Of a stretch of 64,000 nt of DNA, positions 35,429 to 46,700 are shown piece by piece (position 1 is the stretch's first letter; each line of letters begins with the position of its first letter). The notes beneath the pieces are model-generated. The model saw only the letters and a program-made list of their open reading frames with translations. It had not been told where the DNA came from and searched no databases. The position numbers were made by a program, and so were the translations under genes. The DNA is from Knoxdaviesia capensis (taxonomy: Eukaryota > Ascomycota > Sordariomycetes > Microascales > Gondwanamycetaceae): NCBI GenBank assembly GCA_001510575.1, contig LNGK01000004.1:1091339-1155338 (forward strand). Reading direction: 5' to 3'.

Positions 35429-37949
35429 CTACCACGACCACAGCACCTTGTGGTGCAGCACGCGCGACCCGAGCCGCTCATACTCGAACGGCGTGATCCA
35501 CGAGTCGTTGGTCGACAGCTTCGCAAACACACTCGCGCCCTTCCACACCACCACCTGCTCGTCCATGTCGCGCGCGCTGCGGCTCACGAGGATGCGGTCG
35601 TGCAGGTCCGGCCGCATCGCCCGCAGCCGCGTCTCCAGCACCGTGCTGAAGTGCGGCACCTTGCCGCCGCCGCCCACCACCATGATGCTGCCCAGCAGGT
35701 CGCGCAGCTTCTTGTCGTCGCCGCGCGCCGCGTGCTCGATCGACTTCATCACCGCCACGTCGAGCGGCGCCAGCGGGAGCACCGCGTCGCGCTCGGCGGC
35801 GATCGACTCGGCGCTGCGGGTGGCCTGGCCGTTGGCGCCCGCAGTCTCGCCGCCGGTGGTGCCGGCCGCCGCCGCGGCTGCGCTGGAGGCCGTCTGCAGC
35901 AGGCTGCCGTTGCCGGCGGGGCCGGGCGTGCCGATGCGCTGCGGCGCCGGGCTGTTGCCGTTGGTGGCCGAGTCCTTGCCGAAGACGAACATCGGCGGCA
36001 CCGGCGTGCTGGTGCCGTCCGGGCCGGGCGACGGCGCGTTGGACGTCGACGGGGTTCCATTGAGCCCGTCGTTGACCTTGGACAGGAAGTTGAACGAGAT
36101 CGGCCGCTCCTTGACCGGGGTCGACACGCCGTTCGCCGCCGCCGGGCCCGCCAGCGCCGCCGGGCCGTTGGTGGCGGCAATGGCGGGGTTGACCAGCTCC
36201 AGAATGGCCAGCTGGGCCGTCGACACCGGGTCGTCGGGAACGTCGGCCTCATAGGCGTTATATGAGCGGTCGATCAGCTTGCGGCGGCCGTCCAGCTTGG
36301 TGGTGTTGTCGAAGATGGCCGTGTCGTAGAAGCCCATGGCCGAGAGGATGACCTCGTCGTACACCTTGGCCTGGAACTTGAGCGTGGGCTGGTTGGGCGC
36401 GCGCACGTGGAACTGGATCAGCTGCACCGACACCGAGCCCTGGGCCATGGTGCAGTGCTTGGTCTTGAGCTCCTCGGCCAGGATGAAGTCGTAGCGGCGC
36501 TGCAGGTTGATGTCTTGGTACGGGAAGTTGTCGTACAGCATCATCTTGACAAAGGTCTCGGTGACGTCGTAGCCGCCGTACTTGAGGTTGATGCGCGAGT
36601 CCTCAATGATCAGGCCGTCCTCGACGCAGGCGATTGACGTCTTCTGCGCGCCGACGTCGACCACGCACGCCTGCGTGTAGCCGGCGCCGAACGACGCCGC
36701 CATGCTCTCCTGGATGAAGCACACGCGGCTGAACTCGAACCACGTCATCGTCGACCGCAGCACCATCTCGACGTACTTCTTGTCGTACAGGTCCGGGATG
36801 ATGAACACGCAGCTGTACTGCGGCCACACGCTGTTGCGCGTGAGCCCCAGCTCCTGGCGCAGCGCCACGTCGAGCAGCATCTCGAAGTCGTCGCACAGGT
36901 GCTCGCCCGTGGTGTAGTCGGCCTCGTTGAGCCAGCCGCGCTGCATCGGCCACCACAGCTTGAACTTGGGGTCGGAGTCGTCCGGCACGCGCAGCGCCTG
37001 CTGGCCGATGAAGCACGACGCGAGCGAGTCCGGGTCCTCGAGCTGGTCGACGTCGGTCCAGTCGACCTCAATAACGTCGTTGTGGATCGGGATCTTCTCC
37101 GGCTCGGTGCGGCGGTTGTAGTTGTTCACCATTTCCTTGGAGTTCGGGAGCACCTTGTGCTTGTTTTGCCGCATCTCGAGCTTGAGGCTGTTGCTGCTGG
37201 CCTGGTACTTCTTCGACCACTCTTCGCCGAACTGCTGCTCGGCGGTCTCCTCCTCGGCCTTGCGGCGCGGGAGAATCTCGCTCGTCTCCGATTCGGTGTG
37301 GGGGAACTTCGTCGCCAGCGTCATGGGGATCGTCTTGGGCAGCACGTCGCTGGCGAAGCCGATGCGGAGGTTTTGGCTGCCGGGGTGGATGACAATGACC
37401 TTGGACGGGTCCAGCTCGTCGGGCTCGGACGCGCCATCGTCGGCGGGGAGGTCGGGGATGATAATCGGGACTTCGCCGTTCGTGGGCCGGGGGGCCGCCA
37501 TGGCCCGTTCTCGTTCTTTGGCATTTTGCACCAGTCGATCGCGATTCGCCTCGTTTTGGAGTCGTAGAGCCAGGATCTGGTCATCCCGCTTCATGTATTC
37601 GCTGTGGGCCATGATGTTAGCTAAAGACACGCTGACGCGAAGCTGCAAGAGGCGCGTCGGTGAGAGGTGATGAGCTGTTTCGGTCGGACATACGTGTAGT
37701 AATTCTTCTGGTTGATTGGCATGACATCAGGCCAGCTGGTCTGCTTCATGCCATTATCAGTTCTTTCGAGTCCTATAGATAGTTGAACAAATCCTATTAG
37801 ATGATGCACCACTCCCTCATAGCTAGAACCTCAAAGACATCAAAGCCCCCAGCAAAGCTATGATAAAGCTCAATGGCTGGAGAATAAGATGGTGATGGAT
37901 TTCACTTACCCTCCCGGAGGAGAACCCGCTCGCTAACCTTTCCAACCAT
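35429..37949 (-). CDS. ARP8: actin-related protein 8, INO80 chromatin-remodelling complex
   Basis: Exons are 37949-37910, 37772-37694 and 37601-35429, giving 763 residues. The spliced N-terminus (MVGKVSERVLLREG, LERTDNGMKQTSWPDVMPINQKNYYT, continuing EYMKRDDQILALR) matches my memory of fungal Arp8 and supports both short exons; intron 2 has a GCTAAC branch site. The actin fold starts near residue 107 (KVIVIHPGSQNLRIGFASD). A Ser/Pro/Ala/Gly-rich insertion lies near residues 515-640, and the C-terminal actin subdomain carries the GGGGKVPHF nucleotide-site loop. Arp8 with Arp4 and actin forms the module on the INO80 HSA domain that binds linker DNA. The gene acts in the nucleus. Its promoter side is occupied by a retrotransposon 315 bases away. 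Confidence 0.95.
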
Positions 37950-38258
37950 GGTGTTTGCAACCTGTGATGAGAAATGATGGTGATGAAGATGGACTTGGTT
38001 ACATTGGTGTCAAGAATGAGAGGAGGAAGGGAAGAAATCCAAAAAGAGAAAACGAGGGGAGATTTGAAGAAAAGTGGCTGGTTAGTCAATGGGCAATTGA
38101 TGACGAATATTTTGCAGGTTCTCGGTTTTGCAGTGTCAAAGAGGCGAAGAAGGAAAAAAAAGGTATAGTATTCTAACTTGACTTAACTGAACTCGGACAT
38201 CCTGTGATAGCTTCATGCGGTTGCTGATTTTCCTGGCTGAATTCCGGATATACTCCTC
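37950..38258. other. Arp8 upstream region up to the retrotransposon
   Basis: This 309-base remnant is all of the unique sequence left between the Arp8 start codon and the target-site duplication. It shows A/G-rich sequence on the plus strand (T/C-rich on the Arp8 coding strand). A core promoter must lie here or the LTR may contribute; this is inference. Confidence 0.4.
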
Positions 38259-38263
38259 GAGAT
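38259..38263. repeat. target-site duplication, left copy (gagat)
   Basis: The pentamer GAGAT directly abuts the left LTR and is repeated exactly at 43846-43850, as expected for a copia insertion. Confidence 0.9.
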
Positions 38264-38456
38264 TGTAAATGGGAAGGACGGAAATGCGTGGATCACGTGA
38301 CCGATAGGCTGAAGCCTGGTTCTGGCTAGCCTATAAATGCTGGACTTCTGTCCATTTCTAGTCTAGCCTATTTCTTCCTCTAACATCTAACTTTTTACTT
38401 AATTCCTAAGTTCATTTTCTATTAACTTATCCATTTTCTTTATTAGTTAGCTAATA
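38264..38456 (+). repeat. left (5') LTR
   Basis: 193 bp, beginning TG. It ends in TA where the right copy has CA. It contains the palindromic E-box TCACGTGA (38293-38300) and a TATAAAT box (38332-38338), a plausible LTR promoter. It differs from the right LTR at ten positions: nine are C-to-T at CpA in this copy, all in its inner half. Confidence 0.95.
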
Positions 38457-38600
38457 GATTATAAGACTAATTATTTAAAATAGATAGTATAATTCCTTTT
38501 ACTTATTCTAATTAATTTTTTTTTCTTCCTCTTCTATTTTTCCTATAAGCTAATAATTAGCCTATAAAGCCGTTAGTATTATAAGGATTATAAACTAATA

Positions 38601-41600
38601 ATGAATTCTAGTAGCCGTCGCCGTTTGATAGCCCTTAACGTAGTTACTAACTTAGTTACTTATTAATACTCCTAAGTATCGACTCCGTTAACTTTAACGG
38701 AATTCTCGCGTTCCCCCTCTCCCGTCTCCGACTCTAATCTAAGACTAATTACTAATACTTTTCCCTAATAATCTTAACTAGTTCCTAATAAAAAGTCTAC
38801 GATTCCGAGTTTTCCTGGTCTTTTCCGTGCTCCTACTATAACCGTAAACGCACCTACTATAACTAACCGACCTCCTTCCGCCTACATAGTATTATCCCCG
38901 CCGACATAATCTATTATCATAGAAGACTTTATTCCGTCACTTATAATAATAGGTACTAATTAAGTAATCGATCTTTTTAAATAGAAATAGATACTTAACT
39001 AGTAATACTAGCTAACTAATAGCCGTACTTAGCGTACGTGGGCTCTATCTTTTCGTACTATAATTATCCGTACTAGCTTAAAGCCTAATAATTTCGGTTA
39101 TCTTAATAAGTAAAACGACCTACTCGTAAGAGGTGAAATACTAAAGAATATATCTAGTATTATAAGATAAATTATAGTTAATAGTATAAATGTTTCTAAT
39201 ATCTAGAATAAGTTATCTAATCGCTTTAACCGTAATAGCTAGAAGACTAAGTTCTAAGTATTAGAAGATCTATTAGACGTTAGTACTTATGCGATAAAAA
39301 AGGGTGAAAAGTTTATTACCTTTCTTTTACGCTTCGATTAGAAGTAATTAGAGGTTTAGCGTTATAGAGCTAAAATTACCGATAAGATTAGAACTATTTT
39401 ACTATTAATAGTAGCGAAGGATGCGTTTAATACTAAAACGTAAGTTACTACTCGTATCGTAGTATAGTTAGATAGGACTTCTGACGAATACTATAGATAG
39501 TTAGTATAGTTATTCTAGGAACGAGAGAGAGTTACGAAGGACCTGAAGAAGTTGGACCGAAAAGATAATTCGAGGTCTAATAATAAGTAGGGTGTGAATA
39601 ATAATAATAATACCCGTAATAGTGGTGCTAGCTAGAATAACTAGAAGAAACTAGGTTTATAACCTATAATTCGATATAGATATTATAACCGTCTTAGCTA
39701 TAAAGAGCGTGACTACTAGATTAAAGCTCGTGAGTAATAATAATAGTAAAAGTCTTCTACTATACTTAGTAATATAAACGTAAGCGCGAATATAACTAGT
39801 TATAAAAGAGTTATAAGCGCGATGGTATTAACTAATTATACGTTTAAGAGACGTTAAAAGACGATAAGTAAGTCTTCCCTTTCTTCTTCTTTTCCTATTA
39901 ATACTACGGAATATTTCGAAGAAGTAATTAGCTATGACTTATTTACCTACTTATTAAGCTATTCTAGAACGGATTAGTTATTTAATATAGGTGCGTCTAT
40001 ATACTCTATAAACGATAAGCGATAGTTCGAGAAAGGGATTATAGAAGAGACTCGAGTACGTATAATTATAGGTAGAGGACCTATCTATATTATAAAGCGT
40101 AGAAATATTATTATTAATATTAAGACTTCGTCTAGTATTATTTCTATACGTATTAAAGATATCTTACTAATTATAATGTTTCTAATTTATATCTTTAGCG
40201 GTGAGATTCTTTACTATAATAGCGGTAAGATTCTAGGTAATAGCATTTTTAATACTGAAAACGTCTTGATTTTAGAGATTGACGTGGAAAGCCGTAGGTT
40301 CTTTATGCGAGTTGTGACCTCTGGCGAACCTGTTATCCGTAAGCCCGTGTGTGCTCCTATTGTCTGTAATTCTGTACTAGAGGAGACCGTTTCTTTAAAC
40401 CCGTCTAGTTATTATAGTCACCCTGTAAAAGACTATAGTTATAGTTCTGAATATCCCCCCTTAAAAGATATTCGTAGTTATAATTATTACTACCGGAATA
40501 ATAATCTTAGTTCTAGGCGTCCCCCTATAAAAGACGCTCGTAGTATACGTTACTATTAGAAAAACGCTAGTTCTAGTAGTCTCTATGTAAAAGACTAGTA
40601 TTCGTCTAATTATTCTAATAGACGGACTAATGTTAATCGATACCTAAAAGCTTTACGTAAGTATTAAGTATACGTTAACGCTTACGCCTAATATATAAAC
40701 GACTAGGATATCCGAGTGCCGAAGTTCTCCTGAAGATACTTTAATCTATTAAAGGAGTATTAGTAGATAAGTCGAGTGTAAAAGCGTATATTAACGATTT
40801 AGGCCTATATGAGGCGTACGAGATTTTAAAAATCTCGAAGTTTAAGCTAAAGGATAGACGAACGAGAGCTAAACGAATTAGCTAGGTATTATATTATAAC
40901 GTTACTAAGATATCGGTATAAACTTTTAAAAGAGAGAGGTACTTTCTAGTTATTATAGATAATTTTTCTAAAATAAAGTTTATCTATATCCTAGATAAAA
41001 AGTCGAAGGTTAGTAACGAAATTAAGAATATAATTTAATATATAATAAATATTACCGATTCTATTCCGGAGTTAATTATTATAGATAACGGGACGGACGT
41101 ATAGATTAGGATAATTACTAAGTTTATAAATAGAATTAGTTCTAAAGTTAATCCCTCCTTAGCTTATAGTTATACTTATAACGGTAGCGCTAAACGAGCT
41201 ATAAAGGAACTAGTAATCCGTATGAGAGTAACTATAATATAGTAAAGCATTCTAATATACCTATAGGGATATATCTTAGAAGCTATTACTTAACTAATTA
41301 ATTTAACCGTTAATAGCTACGGTTCTAGTCCTGCGGAGCGATAGTGGAGCTAGATGCCCGTGGCTAAAAGACGGGATTTTTATCCGAATATAGTATACCT
41401 ACGAACCTTAGGTTCTTATATAATCGTTTACGTGCCTATAGAGGTTAGAGCGCGTATAAATGATACTGATTTACCTAGTAAATTTACTTTACGAGGAGAA
41501 TTTAGCTTATTAGTTAGTTATTAAGGTATATATTTATATAAAGTATAGGTACCTAAATTCCGAAAAGTCTAGATTTCGTCTAATATAAGAATCCTTAAAG

Positions 41601-43459
41601 ACTTAGAAGAAAAACTACCTAATATACTAAAGTCGTGGCCGAAGGGAACTTTTGCTAAAAAGAAGATCACGCGTGTAGTTACCTAGAATAGAGACTAGGT
41701 AGATTTCGATAACCTAGTTATCGCCTATAAGGATAATAATCTAGTACGACGACTTACTAAGAGGAGTTCGGATACTAGTCCTAACGCTATTAATTTAATA
41801 ACTTACGTTAACGAATCTTTAGATTAGCTCGTAGATTAGCCCGATAATCTAATTAAGGCTAGCTTTTCTAATCCGACGATAATAATATTAGCTCTAAGGG
41901 GCGTAAATACTAACGAATAGTTAGATACTAGACTTATAGAATTAATAAATATATTTAACCGTAGAGTCTTCGAATTCGTCGAGTTACTACTATCTAGATA
42001 TAGGCTAATTACGGCTAAATAGGTACTAAAGTCTAAATACGATAAGTATAGATAAATTATTAAACGGAAAGTACGTATTATAGCCCGTAGATTTTAATAG
42101 CGTAAGGGCTTTGATTATTAGGAAACCTTCGCCGTAATATCGTACGCTATAACGTAGAGAGTAATATTAGCTATTATAGCTAAAGAATATTTAGCTATAC
42201 GATAGTTAGACGTTATAGTAGCTTTCTTATACGGACTCCTAGAAGAGGAGGTATATATACGATAATACGAAGGAATAGTTTAACTAATATACGAAATTAG
42301 ACGACGTAATCCGGATTTCGTCCGTAATTTAGGATAGATAGAGAAGTTATTTATTCGTCTAAAACGAGCATTATACGGTCTAAAATAAGCTAGCCGATAG
42401 TAGTAGCTAAGACTCTACGATATGCTTCTACGTATGGGTTTTACGAGATTATAAATAGATAAGGCGTCATTTTACCGATAAAAGGACGGCATGATTCTAG
42501 TTATATATATAGACGATATTCTATATTTCGGCTAGAAAGATAAAATACTAACTAATTTCGAGCTAGAACTTTAAGAGTATCTAAAAGTAGACCTAATAGG
42601 TAAGCCACGGTAGTTACTAGGAGTAGTAATCGGTATTAACTTCGACTCCTATTCTATATACTAGATATAATATATAGAAGCGATTATAGTAAACGCTAGA
42701 TTTAATATCTCTATGATACGACCGGTATCTATTCCGATATCCGGCGTTAACTTAGCTACTTTAGATAGCGAAAGGCTTTCTACTACTAATATAGATAGAT
42801 ATCGATCCCTAATCGGTTAACTTATCTATATAATAACGATAACGAGACCCGATTTAGTATTTTCTATTTACTACTACGTAGCATTTACTAATTATGTAAC
42901 TATTCCTTTATTAGCATTACTAAGGCGGATCGTTAGATACTTATCGGTAATAGTGAATTTATCCTTAAGGTATTAGAGACCCCCTAAGCCGGATCTTTCC
43001 CTTATCTTAATAGTTAGTTTTTCTAATACTAGTTATAACTCGATACCGAATGGTCGCTCTATTATAGGATAGGTTCTCTTAATCTAAGGCGGTCCGGTCG
43101 CCTAGGTAAGTAGAAAATAGGTAGTTATTACTTAATCGACTATCGAGGCTAAATATATAGTAGTAAATATAGCTACTAAGGAAGCGTTATAGCTACGTAA
43201 TTTCTTATATAAAATTAACCGAAGCTATAATATCCGATTGCGAGTCGATAATGCTAGTGCTCTTAAGCTTATTAATAACCCGAGATTCTATAATAAGAGT
43301 AAGTATATTTACCTGAAATTTTATCTAATTCGGGAATCCGTTCGTTCTAAGTTTTTATCCGTTAAATACGTTCTAAATACGGAATAAATAGCTAATATCT
43401 TAACTAAGCTACTTGGTTTTTAGCTTTATAACCGTTTTCGAAGTGCTCTAATAAAATGA
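38601..43459 (+). pseudogene. degenerate copia gag-pol
   Basis: The likely gag start is the ATG at 38601. The same frame reaches the zinc knuckle (39675-39716) and the protease site (39984-39998); integrase and the rest lie in the -1 frame to the TGA at 43457-43459. RIP has replaced diagnostic residues. The three knuckle Cys and its His are now Tyr; the protease Asp of D-T-G-A is Asn (NIGAS). The integrase HHCC ligands are all Tyr (codons at 40694, 40709, 40808, 40817). The integrase catalytic Glu is Lys (41192), exactly 36 codons after the surviving Asp (41084), preserving D-35-E spacing. The reverse transcriptase motif YIDDIL (42506-42523) is intact, while the RNase H TEAEY block now reads IEAKY (about 43142-43156). 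Stops occur throughout. Confidence 0.93.
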
Positions 43460-43652
43460 GATACGTTTTTTTTTTCCTTTCTAAAGGTTTTTAGGTTTTT
43501 ATATATTTTCTTTTCCTACGCTTCCTATACTAAAGTTTTTTTTTAATAAGATTTTCTTCCTCTACTAAAGTTTTTTTTCCTCTGATAATAGTATTCCTAT
43601 ATTATTTGTTCCGAGGGGCGTATATTAGGAACGTATTTGCGTCCGAGGGGCG

Positions 43653-43845
43653 TATAAATGGGAAGGACGGAAATGCGTGGATCACGTGACCGATAGGCTG
43701 AAGCCTGGTTCTGGCTAGCCTATAAATGCTGGACTTCTGTCCATTTCTAGTCTAGCCCATTTCTTCCTCTAACATCTAACTTTTTACTCAATTCCTAAGT
43801 TCATTTTCCATCAACTTATCCATTTTCTTCATCAGTCAGCCAACA
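43653..43845 (+). repeat. right (3') LTR
   Basis: 193 bp and nearly unmutated: the inner-edge dinucleotide is TA instead of TG, the only RIP-type change attributable to this copy, and the end is CA. It keeps TCACGTGA (43682-43689) and TATAAAT (43721-43727) at the same offsets as the left copy. Confidence 0.95.
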
Positions 43846-43850
43846 GAGAT
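43846..43850. repeat. target-site duplication, right copy (gagat)
   Basis: Exact copy of 38259-38263, immediately after the terminal CA of the right LTR. Confidence 0.9.
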
Positions 43851-46700
43851 AACACCATGTATATTAGGGTTTGCTAGGGTTGGAGTTGGGGCCGGCTCAC
43901 ATTAGGGTTACTGTGGACTGGGAACACATGCCGTCCATGAGTACGTTTCCAATCAAACAATATCTATCTTGATAGAGCGGTAGGAGGCAAACTAGTACAA
44001 TGTGCCCTCTCTAAATCACTTTGAATCTTCTATATTTTGGCTTTGGGGGGGCTCCTTGCGAACGTCGTAGCAAACAATATGGCGGACTTGGAGAATCCCC
44101 TCATGAGATGAATCTTTTCACTATATTAAGAAGGATGGCCCAGGTTCAAGTAAATTGAGGCTTGTATATGCACAATCTACATAGATTGCACGCACCAGTA
44201 TAAACCATTCCAATTTCCACGACCTTCCTGATGCTGACGGGCGTGACTTGTCCAGCCAGCTGGAGACAACAGCTGCGATGCGATGCTGCGATATTGAGCG
44301 TAGGCCTCAGGTTGACGAGCATGTGTGGTTCAGCGACGTGGCACTCTGGCGATCCCGTTTTTGCTGTTTATGGCGGCTCGGGCAACACGAACTTCCGCTG
44401 CCTGAGGTAGAGGCTGGTCGAAGAGGGGGGGGATATAGCCCGATCACGAGGCCGGCGACCGCGGGTCAGGCCAGTCTCCGTGGACACGGACCATACCCCA
44501 GATCACCGGGAGTGGCCAGAACCAGATTGCGGGCATGGAACCAGGGACATTTCGACCGTCGCGTGGCTCTCTTTTTCGCAAATATAGAACAGCCAACATG
44601 ACTGTGTAAATGAACTCGAGCAGTTACCTGGACGCAGATCTCACGGCGTATCTGGGGCCGTCCGCTCAGGTGACCGCCGGGACAGCACGTACCAGACATA
44701 TACCAGTGCCCGTCTTACCGCGTCCTCCTATACCTCCATATCTGTATATCACAGACACCTTCGGCCTTGATGGCGGGATCTCACTCGACATTGGGTGTGG
44801 ACGCTGGCCACTGCCACTTACACGGCATAGCGCGGTCTATAGCATGACTCCAACTGCTCAGATATCTGGTCAGAACCATCTGGGGCGGAGAATGAGAGAT
44901 GCGCCAAACGGAAAGTCCAGCGTGGCTTTCCTGGATCGCAGAGTCTGGGGGTAGTTCCTCCGTCGTATCTGCATTTTACCCGCTGATAATGGGAGATCCG
45001 CACAGCACGAACAGGTGGCTCGCATCATTTACACCAGACACCAGAACACGATAGCTGACAGCCGAATAAGAGAGGAAGAAAAAATGTGTCACTATAGCGC
45101 CGCTGATATGCGCTCTGGGAGTGTCACCTTGCGGACTTTCTCTCCCTCTCTCTCCATCTCTCTGATCGACTGGATATACATATAACGGAGGGGCTGTCTA
45201 TATGACACTGGCCTCTGAGCGAGTCTGTACCGCCCCGAAGATGAAGGCATGTGAGGGCACCAGATGGTGTAAGTGTGCTATACCTGTGTACACCAGGCTA
45301 GTTACTACTGTGTTCTCGCGGGCTGCGGAGCTGTGGCGAGAGACACAGACTCTGGAAGCGAGAAACTGGAGCTGGCGACTATAACACCCACAGCCGTCAA
45401 CATCCAGATGCAGGAGGAAGAGAATCACACAACGCGTGAGATGTGGGAGGCAAACATCAACGACGCGTTTTGTCCCGCGTCCACCACCGCGTAGTGTGGA
45501 GAAGACAGAAGCGGGGAACGGGAAGGGACTTTGTTGTTGTGTGTCTACTGTGTGTAGGGCACTTGCGTGTTGTTGAGAGGGTGGATGATATGATGGTATA
45601 TCAGAATCTCGTTAAGACCCATTCGGAGTTCGGCGACCCGTCTCCGAAGAGCAGACAAGAAAATCGACCTTACGAGAACGGTAGGTGGATCAAGACATCG
45701 GCCAAGTGGGTGGGCAGATTTACTTGCTACTTGGGATGACGACGGACTGCATATATTGGAATCGGCAATGTACGTGAGGGGAGAGGGTATATGCAGAGGA
45801 TAGTCCGGATGTGGGAGAATACCACGGACACATGTCTTTTATTTCCATGGGACGAAGGCCACCACACTGGCTTGGCTGGAATTTTGGGGTGGTGTCACTA
45901 CGAACGTACACGAGATCTTCCGGGACACACAGGCCAAGATACGACGGCACAGAAGAGGACAGGAGGAATCTATGTAAATCCGGCGACTGGGAGAGAGGGG
46001 GCACCGACTTTAGTTGGACCGAGGCGTGGCCGGTGCCCGGAGTGGTAGCAGGCAGCCACCAGAAGAAGCGAGTAAGTGATATCAGGCATCATATAGGGCA
46101 AAGCCGTGAGCCAGAGGATAGAAAGATTCTGCTTTTCTGCTCTCCCAACCGCATATGTGAGCCTTGGACAAATGGTCCTGGAGTCTGCTGTGTGAGCAGA
46201 GAGAGAGAGATAGAGTATGTGTGCTGGGAACTGGGGAATCCAGAAGCACACGGAAGACGTTCACGGTCGAGATCACAGCAAGATCAAGGTTGCACTGGAA
46301 GAGGGGAATGCGCGCTGAGTAGAGGCGGGATTTCTCACATTTCGTTTGCCTCTTTGAGCAAAGAGAAAAATGCACGGCAGACAGGCCCCCCTCCCGCCGG
46401 GGCATGCAGAAAGAAGGGTACCTACAGAAAAGGCACATGCAACGGCCGGCTGGGGTGCATGGGAGCCTTAAAGATCAAAGGGAAACGATACGGAGATCGC
46501 TGGGTGAGGTGCCAAGTGGGTACAACGGGGCTGATGTATCTGGAAGGGGTGATATGGAGATAGGCAGAGGGACACAGACTTGGGAGGAGGGGACCATTGA
46601 TGCTCGACCGGCGGATGAACAGGCAGCACCATGAGTAATATACCGCCAAAACAGCACCCAAGGAGGGCCGAATCCGGCGGTGGACTACGTGGAACCGACG
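43851..46700. other. gene-free interval next to the retrotransposon
   Basis: The sequence returns at once to normal, non-RIP composition. Telobox words TTAGGGTTT (43864-43872) and TTAGGGTTA (43902-43910) lie just beyond the insertion. Open frames up to 250 codons (45811-46563) are not recognisable and show no domain, splice context or compositional regularity that would support a gene. Confidence 0.4.

Larger units (their letters stand above)
38264..43845 (+). mobile_element. Ty1/copia LTR retrotransposon, heavily RIP-mutated
   Basis: This is a complete 5.58 kb element: two 193-bp LTRs, a 5-bp target duplication and an interior whose order is gag zinc knuckle, protease, integrase, reverse transcriptase, RNase H. 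Integrase before reverse transcriptase defines the copia (Pseudoviridae-like) order. A polypurine tract GAGGGGCG (43645-43652) abuts the right LTR, and CCGAGGGGCGTATA also occurs 32 bases earlier (43611-43624). The interior is AT-rich, and CAA, CAG and TGG codons are mostly replaced by stops, the signature of RIP (CpA to TpA). The primer-binding site after 38456 is too altered to name the tRNA primer. The element cannot move autonomously. Confidence 0.97.

Noticed and set aside
35240..36265. 341-codon plus-strand frame antisense to Arp8
   Set aside because: Arg/His/Val-rich shadow of GC-rich Arp8 codons; no family resemblance.
40176..40559. 127-codon open frame inside the retrotransposon taken as an independent gene
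   Set aside because: It is in frame with gag-protease of the same element and ends at a RIP-type stop; it is a surviving segment of the polyprotein.
45811..46563. 250-codon plus-strand frame in the gene-free interval
   Set aside because: No recognisable domain, irregular composition and frames open equally on the other strand; not enough to call a gene.
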